Below, piece after piece: positions 18,223-26,448 of a DNA stretch of 64,000 bases (position 1 is the first letter of the stretch; each line of letters starts with the position of its first letter). The notes under the pieces are model-generated. The model was not told where the DNA came from, searched no databases, and saw only the letters and a list, made by a program, of their open reading frames with translations. A program made the position numbers and the translations under genes. The DNA lies in contig NZ_CP125378.1 of assembly GCF_034008635.1 (NCBI RefSeq), positions 1,540,001 through 1,604,000 of the forward strand, read 5' to 3'. The stretch is from Pseudomonas sp. P8_229 (GTDB taxonomy: Bacteria > Pseudomonadota > Gammaproteobacteria > Pseudomonadales > Pseudomonadaceae).

Positions 18223-19740
18223 GTGACCAATCTTCACCAGCCTGAAACACCCAAACCGGCCATTCGCAGCGTGCTGGTCGCGCTGATGCTGGCGATCTTT
18301 CTCGGCGCACTGGACCAGACCATCGTCGCCGTCTCGATGCCGGCCATCTCCGCACAATTCAAGGACGTCAGCCTGCTGGCCTGGGTGATTTCCGGGTACA
18401 TGGTGGCGATGACCGTGGCCGTGCCGATCTACGGCAAGCTCGGCGATTTGTACGGACGGCGCAAACTGATGCTATTCGGCATGGGCCTGTTCACCCTCGC
18501 TTCGCTGTTCTGCGGCATGGCGCAAAGCATGGAACAACTGGTGCTGGCGCGGATTCTCCAAGGCATCGGCGCCGGCGGGATGATTTCAGTCAGCCAGGCG
18601 ATCATCGGCGACATCGTCCCGCCCCGCGAACGCGGCCGTTATCAGGGTTACTTCAGCAGCATGTACGCGGTGGCCAGCGTCGCCGGGCCGGTGCTCGGCG
18701 GCTACATGACCGAATACCTGTCGTGGCGCTGGGTGTTCCTGATCAACCTGCCGCTGGGGCTTGGCGCGTATTGGGTAGCGCGGCGCAACCTGCGTGGGCT
18801 GCCGATACCGCAGCGCAAACCGATCATCGACTACTTGGGCACCCTGCTGATGATCATCGGCCTGACGGCGTTGCTGCTGGGCATCACTCAGGTCGGCCAG
18901 GGCCATTCGTGGCGCAGCAGCGAAGTACTCGGATTGTTCGCCTGTGCGGTGCTGGTGCTGGCGGTGTTCGTCTGGCATGAACGTCGGGCGCGGGAGCCGC
19001 TGCTGCCGATGCACTTGTTCACCAACCGCAATGCGTTGCTGTGCTGGTGCACGATTTTCTTCACCAGTTTCCAGGCGATTTCGCTGATCGTGTTGATGCC
19101 GCTGCGCTTCCAGAGCGTCACCGGCGCCGGGGCCGACAGTGCCGCGTTGCACCTGTTGCCGTTGGCGATGGGCTTGCCGATCGGTGCCTATTTCGCCGGC
19201 CGGCGCACGTCGATCACCGGGCGCTACAAACCGCAGATCCTGACCGGGGCGATCCTGATGCCGCTCTCGATTCTCGGCATGGCGTTCAGTCCACCCGAAG
19301 CGACGCTGCTCAGCGGTCTGTTCATGTTGCTCAGCGGCATCGCTGGCGGCATGCAATTCCCGACGTCGCTGGTCGGTACGCAGAACTCGGTGGAACAACG
19401 CGACATCGGCGTCGCCACCAGCACCACCAACCTGTTCCGCTCACTGGGTGGCGCGGTGGGAGTAGCGTTGATGTCGGCGCTGTTGCTGGCCCTCTTGCAG
19501 GACTCGAGTTTCGCCCATCTGGCGAGCAATTCACTGATCAGCGAAGGGCACTCGGGCAACGTACTGCTCGACGGTTTGAACGCGGCCCCGGGCGATGCGC
19601 AGAACGCCTTGCGCGCCGAGCTTTCGGTGACGTTCCGGCATTTGCTGTGGGTGAGCACGGCAGTGTCGTTGCTGGGGCTGGCGGCAGCGATCGCGATGCC
19701 GAACAACCTGCTGCGCGGGCGGGAGCACGGCGCCAAATAA
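18223..19740 (+). CDS. DHA2-family (EmrB/QacA-type) multidrug MFS exporter
   Basis: A 505-residue major-facilitator protein with about 14 membrane segments. Motif D1 is LDQTIVAVSMPAI, motif A is GKLGDLYGRRK, and motif C-like GPVLGGYMTEYLSWRWVFLINLP marks the drug:H+ antiporter-2 family. It starts with GTG (18223), with AGG upstream. It follows pobA by about 80 bp and could be read from the same promoter, but a link to aromatic-acid metabolism is only inferred; QacA-type pumps usually expel hydrophobic or cationic compounds. Confidence 0.9.
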   Translation: MTNLHQPETPKPAIRSVLVALMLAIFLGALDQTIVAVSMPAISAQFKDVSLLAWVISGYMVAMTVAVPIYGKLGDLYGRRKLMLFGMGLFTLASLFCGMAQSMEQLVLARILQGIGAGGMISVSQAIIGDIVPPRERGRYQGYFSSMYAVASVAGPVLGGYMTEYLSWRWVFLINLPLGLGAYWVARRNLRGLPIPQRKPIIDYLGTLLMIIGLTALLLGITQVGQGHSWRSSEVLGLFACAVLVLAVFVWHERRAREPLLPMHLFTNRNALLCWCTIFFTSFQAISLIVLMPLRFQSVTGAGADSAALHLLPLAMGLPIGAYFAGRRTSITGRYKPQILTGAILMPLSILGMAFSPPEATLLSGLFMLLSGIAGGMQFPTSLVGTQNSVEQRDIGVATSTTNLFRSLGGAVGVALMSALLLALLQDSSFAHLASNSLISEGHSGNVLLDGLNAAPGDAQNALRAELSVTFRHLLWVSTAVSLLGLAAAIAMPNNLLRGREHGAK

Positions 19741-19759
19741 CAGCAACACCATAAAACCC

Positions 19760-19848
19760 TATAGGAGTGAGCCTGCTCGCGATGAAGGTGTGTCAGTCGA
19801 CATCACTGTTGATGACGCACCGCCTTCGGGAGCAAGCCCCCTCCCACA
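19760..19848. repeat. Chimeric, decayed REPIN
   Basis: The left arm is of the 'ataggagtgagcctgctcgcg' type, while the right arm (TCGGGAGCAAGCCCCCTCCCACA) is of the 'tgtgggagcgggcttgctcgcga' type with substitutions. The arms pair poorly. The element at 19855-19978 has inserted at its right edge. Confidence 0.7.
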
Positions 19849-19990
19849 GTAGCGCAATGCTGTTCACTCAAGGAAAAACGGCGCTTACCCCAAAATGGGA
19901 AAGCGCCGTTTTTCTTGGGCTTCGCCTCAGTACCAAAGATCAAAAACTTTCGGTCTGCGACTTAAGTGAACAGCATTGCCCACAGTAGCG
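19843..19990. mobile_element. MITE-like 124-bp element with 18-bp inverted ends and 12-bp target duplication
   Basis: The element spans 19855-19978. Its ends are CAATGCTGTTCACTCAAG (19855-19872) and CTTAAGTGAACAGCATTG (19961-19978), inverted repeats with one mismatch in 18. It is bordered on both sides by the identical 12-mer CCCACAGTAGCG (19843-19854 and 19979-19990), the sign of a target-site duplication. There is no transposase gene. Inside is a 13-bp perfect hairpin. The layout is that of a non-autonomous element moved by a transposase elsewhere; the long duplication recalls IS4-type elements, but that link is not proven. Confidence 0.78.
19874..19913. terminator. Bidirectional hairpin inside the MITE-like element
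   Basis: A perfect 13-bp stem, AAAAACGGCGCTT (19874-19886) against AAGCGCCGTTTTT (19901-19913), has flanking A and T runs. It can terminate both the exporter gene transcript and the convergent Cache-protein gene. Confidence 0.7.
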
Positions 19991-20000
19991 AGTGCTTCAC

Positions 20001-20849
20001 TCAAGGGCTGTAGTAACCCACCGCTACCAGAAAGTGCCCGACCTTCTTCAGGTAGGCATGCTTGTCCTCGACCTTGCCGGTCACCGGATTTTTCCAGCGG
20101 TATTCGTATTCGCCGTCATCCTGCTTGGCGATCAGCGCCAGGATCGGCTCGCCAACCGGTTTGCCTTCCGGGTCCTTGATCTTGCTGAAATCAGTGTTGA
20201 TCAGCCGCAGATTGGTGCCGTGGGCAACATAGCGCTGGGTGTTCAGATCGACCACGAACACGTACAGGTCATCCTGCAGATAACCGCCCTTGAGCGAGTT
20301 GATGGCCGTCAGTGTGCCCTTTTCGTCCTTGCCCAGATCGGTCGCAGCCTTGTCGAGCAGGGTCTTGGCCTGTTCTGCCGAAGCCCGTGGCAGGTAATAG
20401 CCGACCGCGAGGATCCGCTGGCCGATGCGCTGATAGTAGACATGCTTGCGCTCGACCTTGCCGTCCGCCCAATTCTGCCAGCGGTATTCGGCTTGCTGGA
20501 TGCCGTTGCCTTCGGGCACCAGCAGCGCATCCTTGAAGGCCTTTTGCAGATCCGGCCCGAGCACTTCGCTGACATCACGCCCGATCAAGGCAGAGGATGG
20601 CCCGCCGCTGGCGAGCATCACGCCCTTGGTGTCGACCACGAACACGTAGCGATCCTTGTCGACGAACTCGCCCTGACGGCTGAACGCGGCGAAGGCCTTG
20701 TCGCCGTTGTCGTGGTAATAGGCCAGGGCCTTTTCCAGCAACGCGATGGCAGCGTTGCTATCGTTTTTTTGTGTGGTGGCGGCGTTGACCTGCCCTGCCC
20801 CCACCAGAAACATCACACCGAGCCACGCCACTTTATGCAAAAACCCCAT
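20001..20849 (-). CDS. Periplasmic protein with two Cache-type sensor domains
   Basis: A 282-residue exported protein (signal peptide, cleavage near QVNA at residue 23). It has two similar halves, each with a Cache-like pattern: DRYVFVVDTKGVMLASG...VYYQRIGQRILAVGYYLP and DLYVFVVDLNTQRYVAHG...AYLKKVGHFLVAVGYYSP. Such single Cache_2 units sense small ligands in chemoreceptors and kinases, but no signalling domain is attached here, so it may be a stand-alone periplasmic binding or sensing protein. GAGGG is about 8 nt before the ATG. It is monocistronic. The ligand is unknown. Confidence 0.82.
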   Translation of the reverse strand: MGFLHKVAWLGVMFLVGAGQVNAATTQKNDSNAAIALLEKALAYYHDNGDKAFAAFSRQGEFVDKDRYVFVVDTKGVMLASGGPSSALIGRDVSEVLGPDLQKAFKDALLVPEGNGIQQAEYRWQNWADGKVERKHVYYQRIGQRILAVGYYLPRASAEQAKTLLDKAATDLGKDEKGTLTAINSLKGGYLQDDLYVFVVDLNTQRYVAHGTNLRLINTDFSKIKDPEGKPVGEPILALIAKQDDGEYEYRWKNPVTGKVEDKHAYLKKVGHFLVAVGYYSP

Positions 20850-20943
20850 AACGCATCCCTCGTTCTTGTTGGTGTTTCAAGAGCGTAGACGGCTTGGGGT
20901 GATGTATGGATATTCAGTGCATATCGAAAGATTGCAGCAGATG

Positions 20944-21096
20944 TCTGTGGCGAGGGGGCTTGCCTGTGGGGAGGGGATTTATCCCGATGGGCTGCGTAGC
21001 AGCCCCCAAACCATCAGCTCGGTGTGTCAGGAAAAATGTGTAGCCTCAATCTGGGCTGCTGCGCAGCCCATCGGGGATAAATCCTCTCGCTACAGA
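20944..21096. repeat. Long palindromic repeat, 'gtggcgaggggatttatccccgatgggctgc' family, copy 1
   Basis: The left part (GTGGGGAGGGGATTTATCCC, then GGGCTGCGTAGCAGCCC) is mirrored on the right by GGGCTGCTGCGCAGCCC and GGGGATAAATCCTCTCGC. The left outer arm carries an extra partial copy (GTGGCGAGGGGGCTTGCC). Other copies are at 33921-34059 and 51266-51402. This is a repeat family separate from the REPINs. Confidence 0.82.
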
Positions 21097-21132
21097 TGAA
21101 CCACCTGACAACAAGAGTTGCTGACCCTGGCC

Positions 21133-21987
21133 CTATGGCCGCGCATTGATCTGTTGCTGCAGGTTCTGGATCTGCGCCTGCAGGGTGTTGAGGTTGCGGG
21201 TCATCTGCCCGCGAAATGCATCGAACTCGGTGGTATTGCCGCCGCCCTGTGGCGTTGCCGGACGATTGTCCTGCTCGCTCTTGAGGACCACGATTTCCTG
21301 CTCCAGACGCTCGATCGCCGCGTTCGAGTTGCCCTGTTTTTTCAGCGCGGTGATATCAGCACCCAGGCTTTTCAGTTGGGCGTCATAACTCTTGAGCAGT
21401 GCATCGACCTTGCCGGTGTCGGCCTGTGTGCTTTTCAGGGTCGCCAGTTCGGCACTCAAGGCTTTGACCTGAGCCTGCAACTGGGTGTTGGCGTTCTGTT
21501 GCTCAGTGGTCTGCGCGGTCATCTGCGCCAGGCGCTTGTCCAGATCACTGGCCTGACCGACCACGCCCTGTTGCTGCTTGCTCTGATCCACCAGCTTGTC
21601 TTCCAGCTGCTTGATCTGCAGCTTCAACGCTTCGCTGTCGCTGTTGACGTTACTCTGACTGGCCACCACTTTGCCGGAAATGTCCTGCAGGCGCCCCGCC
21701 GCTTCCTCGCTGATACGCGCAAAGCTCTCCTGGGTCGCGACCAACTGCTGCTCCATCAGCGAAATCTGCTGGAAGCTCCACCAGGCCAGACCGATGAAGG
21801 CGAAGAACAGCGCGCCGACCAGTGCCCACAACGGCCCGGTACTCGCGGCCTTGACCTTGACCACCGGTGGCGTGCGCGAATGCACGGCAGTGCGGGCGGT
21901 GGGTGCAATGTCATCGTCGTCAAAGGTGTCGGCCCGCAGGCTCGGTACATCGTCGAAATCGTCGTTGGCATCGTTACGCATGGACAT
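21133..21987 (-). CDS. Single-pass inner-membrane coiled-coil protein
   Basis: A 284-residue protein: acidic cytoplasmic N-terminus (about residues 1-48), one membrane segment (GPLWALVGALFFAFIGLAWW, about 51-70), then about 200 residues of Gln/Ala/Leu-rich heptad-like sequence ending in LQAQIQNLQQQINARP, likely a long periplasmic coiled coil. AAAGG is 9 nt before the ATG at 21987. There is no enzymatic motif. It could be an envelope scaffold or spacer protein. It follows the epimerase gene on the same strand by about 115 bp. Confidence 0.75.
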   Translation of the reverse strand: MSMRNDANDDFDDVPSLRADTFDDDDIAPTARTAVHSRTPPVVKVKAASTGPLWALVGALFFAFIGLAWWSFQQISLMEQQLVATQESFARISEEAAGRLQDISGKVVASQSNVNSDSEALKLQIKQLEDKLVDQSKQQQGVVGQASDLDKRLAQMTAQTTEQQNANTQLQAQVKALSAELATLKSTQADTGKVDALLKSYDAQLKSLGADITALKKQGNSNAAIERLEQEIVVLKSEQDNRPATPQGGGNTTEFDAFRGQMTRNLNTLQAQIQNLQQQINARP

Positions 21988-22103
21988 TGAGGCAACCTTT
22001 GTGGAACGCGGTGATGGCTAAATGCTGCGAAGTATAACCGCCGCAGCCGCAGGGATTGACCCTCAAGCGGCGGTGCGGTTCATTGCCGGCCGGCGGACTT
22101 GTA

Positions 22104-23096
22104 TCAACGGATGTCCTGAGCTTTCCACCAACTGCAGAACTCATCGAGGGCCGACCACAGGCTGACTTTCGGATCGTAGTCCAGATAATGCCGGGCGCGG
22201 CTGATGTCGAGGGTGAAATTTTTCTTCATGACCTGCATGCCCAGCCGCGACAGCGTGGGCTCCGGACGGCCCGGCCAGAGTTTGCAGGCGCCTTCGTTGA
22301 GTGCCGCGACGCTGTAGGCCAGACCATAAGAGCGATACTTGGTGACCTGCGGCACGTCCATTTTGCGCATCACGTAATTGACCACATCCCACAACGGCAC
22401 TGGCGCGCCATTACTGATGTTGTAAGCCTTGCCCAGCGCGGAACCCGCCGCCAGCAGACTGCTGAGCAGCGCTTCGTTGAGGTTCTGCACGCTGGTGAAA
22501 TCGACCTTGTTCAAGCCGTCGCCGATGATTGCCAGACGGCCCTTGCGCTGCATGTTCAGCAGACGCGGAAAGATGCTCATGTCGCCAGCGCCGGTGACAA
22601 AGCGCGGGCGCAGGGCAATGGTTTCCAGACCGAACTCCTGCGCGCCGAAGACCTTCTGCTCAGCCAGATACTTGGTTGCGGCGTAGTGATGCTTGAAGCG
22701 CTTGGGCACTTGCTCTTCGGTCAGGCCGAGGTGATCACGGCCATCGAAGTAGATCGACGGCGACGACAGATGCACCAGCCGCCGCACATGCTGTTTGAGG
22801 CAGGCCTCAACGATGTTTTCGGTGACCTGCACGTTGCCCTGATGAAAATCCTGATAACGCCCCCACAAGCCGACAGCACCAGCGCAGTGCACCACCGCTT
22901 CGACGTCGGCGCAGAGATCGCGCGCCAGATCCGCATCGGTGAGGTCGCCCGGGACGAACTCGGCGCCACGGCGCACCAGATGCTCGACGCTTTCGGCCCG
23001 GCGACCGTTGACCCGCACGTCCAGGCCCTGCTCAAGGGCGAAACGCGCAAAGCGCCCGCCAATGAAGCCGCTTGCGCCGGTGACCAGAATTTTCAT
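22104..23096 (-). CDS. NAD-dependent epimerase / 3-beta-hydroxysteroid dehydrogenase-like protein
   Basis: A 330-residue extended SDR. The N-terminal Rossmann motif is VTGASGFIGGRFARFAL, the catalytic Tyr/Lys pair is in HHYAATKYLAEQ (YxxxK), and a conserved ALRPRFVTGAGD substrate-loop segment follows. The family includes nucleotide-sugar epimerases and 3-beta-HSD/OleD-like reductases; the LRPRxVxGxGD pattern fits the latter better. GGAG is 7 nt before the ATG at 23096. It is downstream of argP on the same strand but separated by an inverted repeat. The substrate is unknown. Confidence 0.85.
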   Translation of the reverse strand: MKILVTGASGFIGGRFARFALEQGLDVRVNGRRAESVEHLVRRGAEFVPGDLTDADLARDLCADVEAVVHCAGAVGLWGRYQDFHQGNVQVTENIVEACLKQHVRRLVHLSSPSIYFDGRDHLGLTEEQVPKRFKHHYAATKYLAEQKVFGAQEFGLETIALRPRFVTGAGDMSIFPRLLNMQRKGRLAIIGDGLNKVDFTSVQNLNEALLSSLLAAGSALGKAYNISNGAPVPLWDVVNYVMRKMDVPQVTKYRSYGLAYSVAALNEGACKLWPGRPEPTLSRLGMQVMKKNFTLDISRARHYLDYDPKVSLWSALDEFCSWWKAQDIR

Positions 23097-23111
23097 GCAA
23101 AACTCCAACAA

Positions 23112-23195
23112 AAAAGCAGCTGCGAGCGTCAAGCCTCTGGCTGCAAGTTTAAAACGGTGCGCAGCGCTCTAGTTGCCGCTTGCAGCTTGACGCTT
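23112..23195. repeat. Imperfect inverted repeat between argP and the epimerase gene
   Basis: AGCGTCAAGC (23125-23134) pairs with GCTTGACGCT (23185-23194), and GCTGCAAG (23140-23147) with CTTGCAGC (23179-23186). The right arm overlaps the argP stop codon. It may act as a terminator for argP and resembles the small 'agctgcaagcttcaagc' repeats of Pseudomonas. Confidence 0.55.
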
Positions 23196-24093
23196 ATGGC
23201 TGCTTCCAGGGCACCAGCCATTGTGACGAAGAACGTACCAATTGCTCGGTCAGCAACCCCAGCAACTGACCGCCATTGCGCCAATGATGCCAGTACAACG
23301 GCACATCGATCGGTTTATCTGGCAACAGTTCACGCAGTACGCCGCGTTGCAACTGCTCGCGCACTTGCAGTTCCGGCACCAGTCCCCAGCCCAGGCCGGC
23401 CTCGGTCAGGCGGATAAAACCTTCGGAGGACGGGCATAAATGGTGTTCGAATCCGCCATCGACGCCGAGCGATGCGAGGTAACGATGCTGGAGGAAATCG
23501 TCCGGGCCGAACACCAGCGCCGGGGTGCGCGGCAACTGCTCGGCGCGCACGCCATCAGGGAAATGCCGCTCGATGAACGCCGGACTCGCCAGCGCCCGAT
23601 AACGCATCGCCCCGAGCAACACGCTGCGCGCGCCGGCTACCGGGCGTTCGCTGGCACAGACACACGCCGCCACTTCCCCGGCACGCATGCGTTTGAGACC
23701 GACGGTCTGATCCTCCACCACCAGATCGAGCAACAGATGTTGTTCGGCGCAGAAGTCCCCCACCGCCTCGGCCCACCAAGTGGCGAGGCTGTCGGCATTG
23801 AGCGCGATGCGCAGGCGCTCCGGCAGCCCTTCTTCATCCAGCGCCGGCACCAGCGTTTGCAAATCACGTTCGAGCAGGCGCACCTGCTGCACATGGTTGA
23901 GCAGGCGCCGGCCGATCTCGGTCGGCGACGGCGGCGTGCCGCGCACCAGCACCGGTTGGCCGACTCGCGCTTCCAGCAGTTTGATCCGCTGGGAAATCGC
24001 CGATTGCGAAAGGCCCAGCACCTGCGCGGCGCGTTCGAATCCGGCTTGCTCGACCACGGCGGCCAGAGCGGACAGTAATTTATAGTCGAACAT
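23194..24093 (-). CDS. argP: ArgP/LysG-type LysR regulator of basic amino-acid export
   Basis: A 299-residue LysR protein whose N-terminus (MFDYKLLSALAAVVEQAGFERAA, then LGLSQSAISQRIKLLEARVG) matches the ArgP/IciA/LysG group. These regulators sense intracellular lysine or arginine and switch on the LysE/ArgO exporter. Here a LysE-type exporter gene lies divergently two genes away (24598), which supports the call. The start at 24093 has AGGA about 7 nt upstream. The divergent region of 96 bp is AT-rich and should hold the operator. Confidence 0.88.
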   Translation of the reverse strand: MFDYKLLSALAAVVEQAGFERAAQVLGLSQSAISQRIKLLEARVGQPVLVRGTPPSPTEIGRRLLNHVQQVRLLERDLQTLVPALDEEGLPERLRIALNADSLATWWAEAVGDFCAEQHLLLDLVVEDQTVGLKRMRAGEVAACVCASERPVAGARSVLLGAMRYRALASPAFIERHFPDGVRAEQLPRTPALVFGPDDFLQHRYLASLGVDGGFEHHLCPSSEGFIRLTEAGLGWGLVPELQVREQLQRGVLRELLPDKPIDVPLYWHHWRNGGQLLGLLTEQLVRSSSQWLVPWKQP

Positions 24094-24189
24094 CAGTTTT
24101 CCTAATGAGCGATCAGCACTATTGGTTTTTCTTATACCGCTTTCAACCGGAGAATAGCCAGCAAGCACTCTTTATCAAGGACCACTCAA

Positions 24190-24591
24190 ATGGCTGGCGA
24201 AACCTCACTCACGACCTTGCTGCGCAGCATGAGCCCGCAGCTCAACGCCGGCGAATACGTGTTCTGTACCTTGCGCGACGGCCAGTTGCCGAGCGGCCTG
24301 GAGATTGTCGGCAGCTTTCGCGAACAGGAAGGCCTGACCGTGATTCTGCAACGCGCCCTCGCCGAACAGGCCGGCTTCAGCTTCGACTATGTAGCCGCGT
24401 GGATCACCCTGAACGTGCACTCGGCGCTGGAAGCGGTCGGCCTCACCGCCGCGTTCGCCACGGCACTGGGCAAGGCCGGGATCAGCTGCAACGTGATCGC
24501 CGGCTACTACCACGATCATTTGTTCGTCGGTCAGGCCGACGCCGAACGCGCCATGCAGGTACTGCGCGATCTCGCAGCCAACGCGGAGTAA
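24190..24591 (+). CDS. ACT-domain protein
   Basis: A 133-residue protein made of tandem ACT-like units (residues about 1-65 and 66-130), with LEIVGSFREQEGLTVILQ in the first and a VGLTAAFATALGKAGISCNVIAG pattern in the second. ACT domains bind amino acids as allosteric sensors. It lies between argP (divergent) and a LysE-type exporter gene, ending 6 bp before the latter, so the two form one unit. An amino-acid-sensing role linked to export is a reasonable inference. The usual fused enzyme is absent. Confidence 0.82.
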   Translation: MAGETSLTTLLRSMSPQLNAGEYVFCTLRDGQLPSGLEIVGSFREQEGLTVILQRALAEQAGFSFDYVAAWITLNVHSALEAVGLTAAFATALGKAGISCNVIAGYYHDHLFVGQADAERAMQVLRDLAANAE

Positions 24592-24597
24592 CTCCTT

Positions 24598-25200
24598 ATG
24601 TGGCAAAGCTATGTAAACGGGCTGTTGGTGGCATTGGGGCTGATCATGGCGATCGGCACGCAGAACGCGTTTGTATTGGCGCAGAGCCTGCGCCGCGAAC
24701 ATCACTTGCCGGTGGCGGCGCTGTGCGTGGCGTGCGATGCACTGCTGGTGGCCGCCGGGGTGTTTGGTCTGGCCACGGTGCTGGCGCAGAACCCGACATT
24801 GTTGGCAGTGGCGCGCTGGGGCGGTGCGGTCTTTCTGATCTGGTATGGCAGCCAGGCGCTGCGCCGGGCGTTCTCGAAACAAAGCCTGGATCAGGGCGAA
24901 AATCAGACCGTGCGCTCGCTGCGCGCGGTCATGCTCAGCGCGTTGGCAGTGACGTTGCTCAATCCGCACGTGTATCTCGACACCGTGTTACTGATCGGCT
25001 CCCTTGGTGCGCAACAGTCGGTGCCGGGCGCTTATGTGGTGGGCGCGGCGAGTGCGTCGCTGCTGTGGTTTTTCACCCTCGCCCTCGGTGCCGCATGGCT
25101 CGCGCCGTGGCTGGCGCGACCGAGTACCTGGCGGATTCTCGATCTTCTCGTGGCGGTGATGATGTTCACCGTTGCAGGGCAATTGATTATCGCCAGCTGA
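24598..25200 (+). CDS. argO: LysE/ArgO-type basic amino-acid exporter
   Basis: A 200-residue inner-membrane protein with about six hydrophobic segments. It has the family N-terminal signature GLIMAIGTQNAFVLAQSLRREH, the CDALLVAAGVFG segment and LNPHVYLDTVLLIGSLGAQ. It exports arginine and/or lysine in relatives. Its gene follows the ACT protein gene by 6 bp and the ArgP-type regulator is divergent, so control by intracellular lysine or arginine is expected. Whether lysE or argO is the better name cannot be decided here. Confidence 0.88.
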   Translation: MWQSYVNGLLVALGLIMAIGTQNAFVLAQSLRREHHLPVAALCVACDALLVAAGVFGLATVLAQNPTLLAVARWGGAVFLIWYGSQALRRAFSKQSLDQGENQTVRSLRAVMLSALAVTLLNPHVYLDTVLLIGSLGAQQSVPGAYVVGAASASLLWFFTLALGAAWLAPWLARPSTWRILDLLVAVMMFTVAGQLIIAS

Positions 25201-25233
25201 TTTATTCCAAAAGGCTAAGGGGGCGGCCTTCAC

Positions 25234-25254
25234 TAAATGACGATCCGTCATTTA
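25234..25254. promoter_or_regulatory. Perfect palindrome after the exporter gene
   Basis: TAAATGACG and CGTCATTTA form a perfect 9-bp inverted repeat with a 3-nt centre, 34 bp after the exporter stop and about 175 bp before sodB. It is AT-rich for a terminator stem and lacks a T-run, so an operator is also possible. Confidence 0.4.
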
Positions 25255-25427
25255 ATGAGGGCATCCCCTTGAACCTCTATCCCACACAGTTGTTGCGTGG
25301 TTAAGCCTTGACCCCGGTGCTATGATCCGAACCCTGCGCCGCAAAGAGTAAAAACTCGTCGGTGCATTTCTGGCCGCCCGTGATCGGCCTTGCGCTCACC
25401 GCAACAGACCTGATTAGGAGAATCATC

Positions 25428-26024
25428 ATGGCTTTCGAATTGCCGCCGCTGCCTTATGCACACGATGCCCTGCAGCCGCACATTTCCAAGGAAACCCTGG
25501 AATTTCACCACGACAAGCACCACAACACCTACGTCGTGAACCTGAACAACCTGGTGCCAGGCACCGAGTTCGAAGGCAAGACCCTGGAAGAAATCGTCAA
25601 ATCCTCCTCGGGCGGTATCTTCAACAACGCCGCTCAGGTCTGGAACCACACGTTCTACTGGAACTGCCTGGCGCCAAACGCCGGCGGTCAACCAACCGGC
25701 GCACTGGCTGAAGCCATCAACGCTGCTTTCGGTTCGTTCGACAAGTTCAAGGAAGAGTTCAGCAAAACCTCGATCGGCACCTTCGGTTCCGGCTGGGGCT
25801 GGCTGGTGAAAAAGGCTGACGGTTCCCTGGCCCTGGCCAGCACCATCGGCGCCGGCAACCCGCTGACCAGCGGCGACACCCCGCTGCTGACCTGCGACGT
25901 CTGGGAACACGCTTACTACATCGACTACCGTAACCTGCGTCCGAAGTATGTTGAAGCGTTCTGGAACCTGGTCAACTGGAAGTTCGTTGCCGAGCAGTTC
26001 GAAGGCAAAACCTTCACCGCTTAA
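25428..26024 (+). CDS. sodB: Superoxide dismutase [Fe]
   Basis: A 198-residue cytoplasmic iron superoxide dismutase that turns superoxide into O2 and H2O2. The metal ligands are visible in [12 protein letters not shown] (His), WNHTFYWN (His) and [11 protein letters not shown] (Asp and His). The GSGWGWLV and NAAQVWNH segments favour the Fe form. The start at 25428 has AGGAG about 7 nt upstream and the usual [10 protein letters not shown] beginning. The gene is followed by a strong terminator. The lysE-type/sodB/bifA order matches P. aeruginosa as I recall it. Confidence 0.97.
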   Translation: MAFELPPLPYAHDALQPHISKETLEFHHDKHHNTYVVNLNNLVPGTEFEGKTLEEIVKSSSGGIFNNAAQVWNHTFYWNCLAPNAGGQPTGALAEAINAAFGSFDKFKEEFSKTSIGTFGSGWGWLVKKADGSLALASTIGAGNPLTSGDTPLLTCDVWEHAYYIDYRNLRPKYVEAFWNLVNWKFVAEQFEGKTFTA

Positions 26025-26041
26025 GCTGCGCGCCAGACAAA

Positions 26042-26067
26042 AAACCCGGCTTTTGCCGGGTTTTTTT
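26042..26067 (+). terminator. sodB terminator
   Basis: An AACCCGGC / GCCGGGTT stem with a 4-nt loop is followed by seven T, 18 bp after the sodB stop. Confidence 0.9.
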
Positions 26068-26092
26068 ATGCCCGGACAAAACCCCGGACGAT

Positions 26093-26194
26093 GATCGTTC
26101 CCACGCTCCGCGTGGGCATGCAGCCCGTGACGCTCCGCGTCACTGGACGCAGAGCGTCCCTGGAGGCATTCCCACGCGGAGCGTGGGAACGATC
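26093..26194. repeat. Nested palindromic repeat, 'gatcgttcccacgctccgcgtggg' family
   Basis: Outer arms GATCGTTCCCACGCTCCGCG and CGCGGAGCGTGGGAACGATC enclose inner inverted repeats (GTGACGCTCCGCGTCAC and GGACGCAGAGCGTCC). It is a third repeat family, present once in this window, between sodB and bifA. Confidence 0.85.
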
Positions 26195-26448
26195 AAGCCG
26201 TCTACCGCTGCTTGCTGCCGTGCCACTGCGGGCTACCATCAAAAAGAGGAAAAAATGCTGCGAACCGCTCAAGTTGAGGGCCAAAACTACCGACACAGTA
26301 CAGATAGGGCTAATACTCCAAACAGCAGCATTCTGGCCAAGGCCACGGGCAAATCATCCCCGGTCTGATTGTCCCTTTGACTGCCAACACGGGATTGCCA
26401 ATACTCATGGCAACTTGACGCTACCCGCACGGAACAAGGAATAACCCT
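26195..26448. promoter_or_regulatory. Upstream region of bifA
   Basis: This stretch follows the sodB terminator and the nested palindrome. It must hold the bifA promoter, since the terminator insulates sodB. No clear -35/-10 pair or operator could be assigned. Confidence 0.4.

Noticed and set aside
25201..25427. Lysine riboswitch near the exporter gene
   Set aside because: The region is downstream of the exporter and only holds a short palindrome; no aptamer-like conserved stems were seen.
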